Assembly: GCA_964401855.1 (NCBI GenBank)
Contig: CAYOAF010000241.1
Location: forward strand, 1-6,611
Length of the DNA stretch: 6,611 nt
Direction: 5' to 3'
Source of the DNA: CAJWBT01 sp964401855
GTDB taxonomy: Bacteria > Chloroflexota > Dehalococcoidia > Lucifugimonadales > UBA3495
Part shown: positions 1 through 5,500 of the stretch, in pieces
How positions within the stretch are numbered: the first letter of the stretch is position 1
Layout: every line of letters starts with the position of its first letter
Notes under the pieces: generated by a model
The model's database searches: none
What the model was told of the DNA's origin: nothing
Seen by the model: the letters and a program-made list of their open reading frames with translations, nothing else
Made by a program: the position numbers and the translations under genes

Positions 1-81
1 CACCGTCGTCTTGCCGGCGTCGATGTGGGCGATGAACCCGATATTTCGAATTTTATCTATTGAAAGAGTGTTGTTGCTCAT
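1..81 (-). CDS. fusA: Elongation factor G, N-terminal fragment (runs off the window)
   Basis: Only the first 27 codons are present, starting at an ATG at 81-79 and leaving the window at position 1 with the frame open. The peptide contains the segment RNIGFIAHIDAGKTTV, which is the G1/P-loop (AHIDAGKT) of translational GTPases in the form typical of EF-G. EF-G is the cytosolic GTPase that drives ribosomal translocation and helps recycle ribosomes. It is the third gene of a classical rpsL-rpsG-fusA str operon and starts 34 nt after the rpsG stop. A Shine-Dalgarno sequence AGGTGG lies 8 nt upstream of the ATG, partly inside a hairpin (separate entry). The P-loop is shared with other translational GTPases, but position and sequence together favour EF-G strongly. 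Nothing can be said about the rest of the protein. Confidence 0.95.
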   Translation of the reverse strand, partial: MSNNTLSIDKIRNIGFIAHIDAGKTTV

Positions 82-89
82 GATATTTG

Positions 90-95
90 CCACCT
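90..95 (-). promoter_or_regulatory. Ribosome-binding site of fusA
   Basis: On the minus strand AGGTGG stands 8 nt before the fusA ATG. Half of it forms the 3' arm of the hairpin at 93-110, so initiation may depend on ribosomes leaving rpsG and opening that structure. Confidence 0.7.
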
Positions 96-110
96 GGGTT
101 ACGTCCCAGG
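93..110 (-). promoter_or_regulatory. Hairpin overlapping the fusA Shine-Dalgarno sequence
   Basis: In the rpsG-fusA gap the transcript reads CCTGGG, six loop bases (ACGTAA), CCCAGG: a perfect 6-bp stem. The 3' arm ends inside the fusA Shine-Dalgarno AGGTGG. An alternative fold, with CAC/GTG added across a 1-nt bulge, covers nearly all of it. There is no U-tract, so this is not an intrinsic terminator. A role in coupling fusA translation to rpsG is inferred from position only. Confidence 0.5.
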
Positions 111-115
111 GTGAT

Positions 116-586
116 CTATCCTCGATAATGGACGAAGGCCCGATTGGCTTCGGCCATCCGGTGTAACTCATCTTTGCGGCGAACCGCCGCCCCTTCACCC
201 CTGGAAGCCTCCAGCAGTTCTTGGGCCAGGCCGTCCCGCATCGGCATCCCTTTGCGAGCCCTGGCCCCCCGTATCAGCCACCGCATGGCCAGGGCCTCGC
301 TGCGGCCGAGGCGGAGTTCGGTTGGCACCTGGTAGGTGGCCCCGCCCACGCGTTTGGGCTTCACCTCAACCAGGGGAGTGGCGTTTTTAACTGCCAGCTG
401 GAACACCTCAAGGGGCTCCCGGCTAGACTGATCCCGAATAATGTCGAATGCCCTATAGATAATGCGTTGGGCCGTCGTTTTCTTGCCCCGCTGCATGACC
501 CTGTTGATGAACCGGGCCAATTCCTGGTTGTTGTATTGCGGATCCGGTGGCACTAGCCGCCGCTCTGCGCGTCTTCGCCTAGACAT
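116..586 (-). CDS. rpsG: 30S ribosomal protein S7 (uS7)
   Basis: The 156-residue product has the normal length for bacterial uS7. This protein nucleates assembly of the 30S head by binding the 3' major domain of 16S rRNA, and it lines the E-site and mRNA exit region. The family pattern is visible along the whole length: a basic N-terminus (MSRRRRAERR), the PDPQYNNQELARFINRVM region, GKKTTAQRIIYRAFDII, the rRNA-binding segment VKPKRVGGATYQVPTELR at about residues 75-92, MRWLIRGARAR, and the C-terminal KDELHRMAEANRAFVHYRG. The start is an ATG at 586-584 with only a weak ribosome-binding signal (GTGATGG a few bases upstream). The gene follows rpsL after a 65-nt gap and precedes fusA by 34 nt. 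No independent promoter was seen, so expression from the rpsL promoter is likely. Nothing appears truncated. Confidence 0.98.
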   Translation of the reverse strand: MSRRRRAERRLVPPDPQYNNQELARFINRVMQRGKKTTAQRIIYRAFDIIRDQSSREPLEVFQLAVKNATPLVEVKPKRVGGATYQVPTELRLGRSEALAMRWLIRGARARKGMPMRDGLAQELLEASRGEGAAVRRKDELHRMAEANRAFVHYRG

Positions 587-651
587 AAACCATCACATCT
601 TAGCTCAGTCCTGGTGGGGAACCGAGGAAATTGAAGACCATGGAAACCCGG

Positions 652-1077
652 CTAGCTGACGGCGGTGTGAGGCTTATCCGCACCGTACTTGCTGCGTCCC
701 CGGCTACGGTTCTGCACACCTTCACAGTCCAGGGCGCTGCGGACCACGTGATAGCGGACACCCGGCAGGTCCTTCACTCGGCCCCCTCGGACCAGGACCA
801 CCGAGTGCTCTTGAAGGTTGTGGCCGACACCACCGATGTACGCGGTAACCTCCACCCCGTTGGTCAGCCGTACCCGGGCTATTTTGCGAAGCGCCGAGTT
901 GGGTTTCTTGGGAGTCATCGTCCGCACCTGAATGCAGACACCCCGCCTCTGAGGGCATCCGGGGCCCCACTTTACACGGTTGCGCAAGGAGTTCTGCACC
1001 CAATGCATCGCCGGAGCCTTGGTCTTCTTACGGACAGGCTTGCGGCCCTTCCTGATAAGTTGGTTGACAGTGGGCAC
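652..1077 (-). CDS. rpsL: 30S ribosomal protein S12 (uS12), form with an extra loop
   Basis: The 141-residue product is the decoding-centre protein of the small subunit. Hallmarks are MPTVNQLIRKGR at the N-terminus, CPQRRGVC at 41-48, TPKKPNSALRK at 55-65, GHNLQEHSVVLVRGGRVKDLPGVRYH at about 85-110, and GRSKYG near the C-terminus. K57 and K102 correspond to the E. coli lysines 43 and 88 where streptomycin-resistance changes arise, and both are wild-type here. D103 matches the aspartate that can be methylthiolated. E. coli S12 is 124 residues; the extra length is mainly an insert of about 14 residues between PA (22-23) and CPQRRG, comparable to the insert in Bacillus S12. The start is a GTG at 1077-1075 with GGAG 7 nt upstream, and it gives the canonical MPTV terminus. 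This is the first gene of its operon, about 30 nt downstream of the predicted transcription start. Confidence 0.98.
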   Translation of the reverse strand: MPTVNQLIRKGRKPVRKKTKAPAMHWVQNSLRNRVKWGPGCPQRRGVCIQVRTMTPKKPNSALRKIARVRLTNGVEVTAYIGGVGHNLQEHSVVLVRGGRVKDLPGVRYHVVRSALDCEGVQNRSRGRSKYGADKPHTAVS

Positions 1078-1084
1078 AGAACAA

Positions 1085-1088
1085 CTCC
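1085..1088 (-). promoter_or_regulatory. Ribosome-binding site of rpsL
   Basis: GGAG on the minus strand lies 7 nt before the GTG at 1077. It supports the GTG start, which also gives the conserved MPTV N-terminus of S12. Confidence 0.75.
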
Positions 1089-1114
1089 GCTAGTCAAATA
1101 GACAGCAATAGAGA

Positions 1115-1143
1115 AGTTTAGCAAGCACACCGCACAATGTCAA
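1115..1143 (-). promoter_or_regulatory. Promoter of the str operon
   Basis: On the minus strand a perfect -35 box TTGACA (1143-1138) is followed after exactly 17 nt by TAAACT (1120-1115), a 4/6 match to TATAAT. It is preceded by TGC, giving an extended -10 element. Transcription should start near 1107-1108, leaving a 5' leader of about 30 nt before the rpsL GTG. The match, spacing and location are those expected of a strong housekeeping-sigma promoter. Confidence 0.8.
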
Positions 1144-1303
1144 CCTGAAATGCGCTATGCCAGAGACGAATCGCCGGCGTTGCGAGAGTGCCTCGTTGCC
1201 TTCTGAATCCCCTGCCATTTCCGGCGGCGCAGCCACCGCCCGGCCCGCCTCGCCTCGCCTCGCCGGGACCGGGCTGCCCTAGGCTTGGGCACGCCTGTTT
1301 CGC
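1144..1303. other. Spacer between divergent promoters, no gene seen
   Basis: This 160-nt stretch separates the -35 boxes of the two divergent promoters. It is GC-rich and holds a short tandem repeat (CGCCT three times plus CGCC, 1246-1264). Open frames across it have no recognisable protein character and overlap the promoters. No operator or RNA gene could be identified. Confidence 0.5.
1246..1264. repeat. Short tandem repeat, unit CGCCT, 3.8 copies
   Basis: CGCCT occurs three times in succession, followed by CGCC, inside the spacer between the two promoters. It is a simple low-complexity repeat of the kind that can vary in copy number. No function is apparent. Confidence 0.7.
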
Positions 1304-1332
1304 TTGACAACCTTGGGGCGCCGGGCTACAGT
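1304..1332 (+). promoter_or_regulatory. Promoter of the cobalamin operon
   Basis: A perfect -35 box TTGACA (1304-1309) is followed after exactly 17 nt by TACAGT (1327-1332), a 4/6 match to TATAAT. The start of transcription would fall near 1339, about 70 nt before the riboswitch aptamer. Its position directly upstream of the riboswitch on the same strand supports the call. Confidence 0.75.
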
Positions 1333-1408
1333 ATGTCCCAGCCTGGCGGAACTCCGGTTCGCAGCCTACGGCCGCCGGCACACGTTAACAATTGAATGGC
1401 CCACTCGA

Positions 1409-1564
1409 GGCACCGTTACGGTTTAATAGGGAAGGCGGTGAAAAGCCGCCGCGGTTGCGCCACTGTATGCGGAGGGTAGGCCGACGATAACCACTGCTGG
1501 TCCGCCCCGTGCGGACGGCGGAAAAGGGTCGGCCAATCGATCTCCGTGAGTCAGGAGACCTGCC
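1409..1564 (+). ncRNA. Cobalamin riboswitch aptamer
   Basis: The conserved core of the cobalamin (B12) riboswitch is present in order: AATAGGGAA (1425-1433); the P3-type hairpin GGCGG/CCGCC enclosing TGAAAAG (1434-1450); GCCACTGT (1459-1466); a second CCACTG (1491-1496); and the B12 box GAGTCAGGAGACCTGCC (1548-1564). The closing stem can form between GGCA (1409-1412) and TGCC (1561-1564). Between the core blocks, nested helices are clear: GGAG/CTCC (1471-1474 with 1542-1545), a 7-bp stem GGCCGAC/GTCGGCC (1479-1485 with 1528-1534), and an inner hairpin GTCCGC/GCGGAC (1500-1505 with 1511-1516). The family binds adenosylcobalamin or a related cobalamin and usually turns off biosynthesis or transport genes when the ligand is abundant. 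The downstream genes are cobalamin-synthesis genes, which fits. The B12 box has AGTCAGG where AGCCAGG is usual. The exact ligand class cannot be told by eye. Confidence 0.95.
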
Positions 1565-1661
1565 CGGGATGGGGGAGCTCAACTCTGCGCCAAACAGAAA
1601 GGTTCCTACTGGGAATACTATGTTCTGGTATTGCCCTTGAAACCGGTACAAGCTTCATGCG
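1565..1661 (+). promoter_or_regulatory. Riboswitch expression platform with a candidate antiterminator
   Basis: This segment links the aptamer to the terminator. GCTCAACTCTG (1577-1587), 12 nt past the aptamer, is complementary at 10 of 11 positions to CAGAGCTGAGC (1671-1681), which is the loop and first 3'-arm bases of the terminator. Pairing would compete with terminator formation. A second hairpin lies between: GGGAATAC (1611-1618) with GTATT-G-CCC (1628-1636), having one bulged G. The switching model is inference; the complementarities are directly visible. Confidence 0.5.
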
Positions 1662-1692
1662 ACCCCTGGCCAGAGCTGAGCCAGGGGTTTTT
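1662..1692 (+). terminator. Intrinsic terminator in the riboswitch leader
   Basis: A 9-bp perfect stem, ACCCCTGGC (1662-1670) with GCCAGGGGT (1680-1688), encloses a 9-nt loop and runs straight into five T residues (1688-1692). A run of T on only one side makes it active on the plus strand only. It lies between the cobalamin aptamer and cbiE, so it is probably the off-switch of the riboswitch rather than the end of a gene. Confidence 0.8.
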
Positions 1693-1718
1693 GATTTTGC
1701 CAGAGGTTCTTGATTCTG
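1680..1718 (+). repeat. Imperfect tandem repeat of the terminator 3' arm and U-tract, period 19
   Basis: GCCAGGGGTTTTTGATTTTG (1680-1699) is followed at once by GCCAGAGGTTCTTGATTCTG (1699-1718), matching at 17 of 20 positions. The first copy is the 3' arm and U-tract of the terminator. The second is a decayed copy whose changes break both the stem complementarity and the T-run. A local duplication is the simplest explanation. Confidence 0.75.
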
Positions 1719-1829
1719 AATGGAGCCTGCAGAGACGGATGGAATATGCCGATGGAGCCATCAGACTTGTCCACGGCGAGGGTCGTTGGTGAGCTTGTAT
1801 AGCCGGGGTGACCGCCGCTGGTGGCCTGT

Positions 1830-2558
1830 ATGACCACGGGTGGCGGTGCTGTGTCCATAACGGTGGTGGCGGTCGGCCCCGGCGACGCCGGCTTCCTGAC
1901 CTTGCGGGGTAAGGAGGCGCTGCGGGAGGCTGACCTGGTGGCGGGGTTCACCACGGTGCTGGATGTGGTGCGACCTTGGTTGGATCACGCCGAGGTGTGC
2001 CCGATGAGCTACCGGGACCAGGAAGATGTTCTGGAATACGCCGCGGGTCAGGCTCGCAAAGGCCGGCGTTGTGTTGTTTGCTGTTGGGGTGATTTGAACG
2101 TGTCGGCCCGGGAATTGCTGGAGCGGGTCAGGGCGCGTGTCGACAGCATGGAGCTGGTGCCGGGCATCAGCTCGGTGCAGGTAGCCTGCGCCCGGTCGGG
2201 CACTTCCCTAGAGGACGCGCTGTTCATCACCCTCCACAAGCGCGGGGACACCGGCGGCGACCTGGACGAGTTGGAGCATTACCTGCGCGAGGGCCGCCGT
2301 CACGTGATCCTGATACCCAGGCCCTGGGACTTGATGCCCGCTACCATCTCTCAACAGCTTCTGAAGTCCGGCATCCCGGGCCAACGCTCGTTGACCATCT
2401 ACCAACGCCTCACCCTGGACGGGGAACAGGGATGGAACGGCACGCTGGCCGAGTGCGCCGTTCTGGCAGAGGAGTTCAGCGATCTTACGATCATGGTGTT
2501 CTCGCGGCCTTCTATTGAACCGGGCAACGGGGCCGGCGATGGACCGCGGGGAGCGTGA
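1830..2558 (+). CDS. cbiE: Cobalt-precorrin-7 / precorrin-6 (C5)-methyltransferase, CbiE type
   Basis: The product is a tetrapyrrole methylase using S-adenosylmethionine. CbiE methylates C5 of the corrin precursor, and a CbiT partner or domain normally handles C15 and decarboxylation. From ATG 1830 the protein has 242 residues, somewhat longer than the usual 200-odd. Visible hallmarks are ITVVAVGPGDAGFLTLRG at about 10-27, ADLVAGF near 35, a GD loop at 87-88, the strongly CbiE-like VPGISSVQVACARSG at 110-124, and LHKRGD at 135-140. The C-terminal 16 or so residues are Gly-rich and unconserved. No CbiT domain is present. Three in-frame starts are possible: GTG 1821 (GGGGTGA 10 nt upstream), ATG 1830 (GGTGG 5 nt upstream) and GTG 1851 (GGTGG 7 nt upstream, giving the most family-like terminus MSITVVAVGPG). 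ATG 1830 is chosen provisionally. The gene is first behind the riboswitch and ends 3 nt before cobN. The loop reads GDLNVS where GDP is usual. The subfamily call rests on motif memory; another precorrin methylase is less likely. Confidence 0.85.
   Translation: MTTGGGAVSITVVAVGPGDAGFLTLRGKEALREADLVAGFTTVLDVVRPWLDHAEVCPMSYRDQEDVLEYAAGQARKGRRCVVCCWGDLNVSARELLERVRARVDSMELVPGISSVQVACARSGTSLEDALFITLHKRGDTGGDLDELEHYLREGRRHVILIPRPWDLMPATISQQLLKSGIPGQRSLTIYQRLTLDGEQGWNGTLAECAVLAEEFSDLTIMVFSRPSIEPGNGAGDGPRGA
2548..2553 (+). promoter_or_regulatory. Ribosome-binding site of cobN, inside the end of cbiE
   Basis: GGGGAG lies 8 nt before the GTG at 2562 and within the last codons of cbiE. It fixes GTG 2562 as the likely start in preference to the ATG five codons later, and it suggests that translation of the two genes is coupled. 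Confidence 0.75.
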
Positions 2559-2561
2559 CCC

Positions 2562-5500
2562 GTGGCGGAACCAAAGATGATTCTGTTCGTCACCACCGCC
2601 GATACGGACCTGCTCACCGCCGACCGCGCGCTGGCCGGCCTCTCCCTCCCCGGCTTTCCCCAGGTGCGGGCCTATAACCCTGCCGCCCTCGACACTCCCG
2701 AGGCCCGGGACGACCTGCTCCGCGCCGCGGGTCAGGCCGGCGTGGTGCTGCTGCGCTTGCTGGGCGGGAAACGGGCCATGCCCGAAACCTTCGAGTCCCT
2801 GGTCCAGGTCTGCCGGTCCCGAAGAGTGCCCCTGATCGCCTGCCCCGGGCACGAGGAATGGGATGAGGACCTGGTGTCCGCCTGTTCGGCGCCGGCGGCA
2901 AAGGTGGAGACCGTTTTTTCTTACCTGATGCGCGGCGGCGTCACCAACATCCGGCACCTCTTTCTTTTCCTGAGCGATACCTACATGGGGACCGGCTTCG
3001 GCGCTGAGGCCCCGGCGCCCCTGCCCTGGGAGGGGATCTATCATCCGGACGTAGCCGGGGACATCGATGTTGACACCTTTGTGCGGCAGCGCTTTCAGCC
3101 GGGACGGCCCGGCGTGGCCGTTTTGTTTTACCGGGCCCACTGGATGAGCGGCAACCTGCAGGGGGTGGATGCCCTGATCCGCCGGCTAGAGACGCTGGGT
3201 GCCAACGTGCTGCCGGTGTTCTCCTACAGCCTGAAGCACAATCCCGAGGGCGACGGACCCGCACACCGGACCTTTTCCGAGTTCCTGGCTCGCCCCGACG
3301 GCTCGGCTCGGGTCGACTGCATCATCAATACCATGGGCATGGCGATGGGGGAACTGAGCAAGGACGGGCCCACCATCGCCTCTGGCTGGGCGGCGGAACA
3401 CCTGGAGCGGCTGAATGTGCCCATCATCCAGGGCATTGTCAGCACCGGGACCGAGGAAGCGTGGCTGGAAAATTCCCTGGGGTTGGGACCCATCGACACG
3501 GCGATGAGCGTGGCCCTGCCGGAGTTCGACGGGCGCATCATCTCGGTGCCCATATCCTTCAAAGAGGAGAGCGGCGCTCCCCAGGCCAGCCGAATGGCCG
3601 CCCGGCTGCAACGGTACATGCCCCGGGAGGACCGGGTGGACCATGTGGCCCGCCTGGCGATCAAGTGGGCCGGCCTCCGCCGGAAACCCAACTCAGAAAA
3701 GCGGGTTGCCATCATGCTGAGCAACTACCCCACCAAGGACGCCCGCATCGGCAACGCCGTGGGCCTGGATACCCCGGCCTCGGTGGTCCGGCTGCTCCAC
3801 GCGCTCAAAGGGGCGGGGTACCACGTGACCGGGATACCTGAAAACGGCGACGCCCTGGTGCACAGCATCGTCGAGCGTTGCAGCAATGACCAGGACTCCC
3901 TGACCGAAGAGCAGCTCCGGCTGGCCGTGGGCCACGTGGACGCCCGTCAGTACGGGCAATGGTTTCAGGACTTCCCGGATCCGGTCAAGGAGGCACTCCC
4001 GGAGACCTGGGGCGAGCCGCCGGGGCAAGTATACCGCACCAATGGCCGCCTGGCCGTGGCCGGCATCGACCTGGGCAACGTTTTTGTCGGCCTCCAACCG
4101 CCCCGGGGGTTCGGGCACAACCCCATAGCCATCTACCACAGCCCCGATCTTCCTCCTACTCACCACTACATCGCCTACTACCGGTGGGTCCGGGACGTGT
4201 TCCGTGCCGACGCCATGGTCCACGTCGGCAAGCACGGCACCCTGGAGTGGCTGCCCGGCAAGGGCATCGGCCTCTCCGCCGCCTGCTACCCCGAGCTGGC
4301 CCTCCAAGACATGCCTCTCTTCTACCCGTTCATTATCAACAACCCCGGCGAGGGCGCCCAGGCCAAACGGCGGGCCCACGCCACCATCGTCGACCACCTG
4401 ATCCCGGCGATGACCACCGCCGACAGCTACGGCGACATCGCCCGGCTGGAGCAGCTGTTGGACGAGCACTACCAGTGCACGACCCTGGACCCGGCCAAGC
4501 TTCCCCTATTGGAAGCCCAGATTTGGGAGTTGATCGAACAGGCGGAGCTACACCGGGACCTGGAGGTGAACTCCCGACCCGATGACTTCGCCCAGTTCAT
4601 TACGGAGATCGACGGCTATATCTGCGAGCTGAAGGATGCCCAGATCAAGGACGGCCTCCATACCCTGGGTGAGGCGCCCCAGGGCCAGCAGCTTGTCGGG
4701 CTGCTCAGCGCCTTGAGCCGCCTGGACAGCAGTGGAGTGCCCAGTCTGAGAAGGTCGTTGGCCGAGGCGCTGGGTCTGGACTACGAAGGCCTCCTGTCCG
4801 ATCTGGGCATTCCCCTTGAGGGAGAGACACCTCCGGTCTTGGCCCGACTGGAGCAGGGCGGTCCGGTGCGGACCAACGGCGACGTGGTGGAGCGTTTGGA
4901 ACTGCTCGGCCGGAGGGCCTATGGCGATCTCCTGGACCGGGACTTCGCGCCGGAGCAGGTCCCGCAGGTCGTCAACGCACTTCTGGACAAGCCCGACCCC
5001 CAGACAGAGATGGTATTGACCCACGCGGCCAGGACCATCTACCCGGCCCTGCTGCGGACCACCGACGAGATCGACAACCTGCTCCGGGGGCTGGAAGGTC
5101 AATTCGTTCCTGCCGGGCCCAGCGGGGCGCCCACCCGCGGCATGGCCAACATTTTGCCCACGGGCCGGAACTTCTACTCGGTGGACCCCAGGACCATCCC
5201 CTCCCCCGCCGCCTGGGAGACGGGAAAGAGGCTGGCTGAAGCCCTGCTGGAGAAGTATCTCAAAGAAGAAGGCTCTTACCCGGAGATGGTGGGGCTGGTG
5301 GTCTGGGGAACGTCGGCCATGCGGACCCACGGGGACGATATCGCCCAGATACTTCACCTTCTGGGGGTCCGGCCCATATGGCAGCCGGAGAGCCGCCGGG
5401 TCATGGGGTTGGAGCCAATCCCGCTGGCCGAGTTGAGGCATCCCCGCATCGACGTCACCGTGCGCATCAGCGGCTTTTTCCGGGACGCCTTCCCCAACCT

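Noticed and set aside
631..1101. 156-codon plus-strand frame opposite rpsL
   Set aside because: It covers almost exactly the antisense of rpsL, whose S12 identity is beyond doubt.
1356..1366. GGTTCGCAGCC resembling the T-loop of a tRNA
   Set aside because: No anticodon arm or acceptor stem can be built around it. It lies in the leader just upstream of the riboswitch.
1118..1381. 87-codon minus-strand frame across the divergent promoter region
   Set aside because: It overlaps both promoters, has low-complexity Gly/Ala/Arg/Pro composition and no ribosome-binding support.
1600..1661. Hairpin GGGAATAC/GTATTGCCC considered as the main terminator
   Set aside because: It has a bulge and no following T-run. 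The 9-bp stem with five T residues at 1662-1692 is a far better terminator.
2208..3140. 310-codon minus-strand frame opposite cbiE and the start of cobN
   Set aside because: Same shadow effect. It spans the junction of two well-supported plus-strand genes and shows no family motif.
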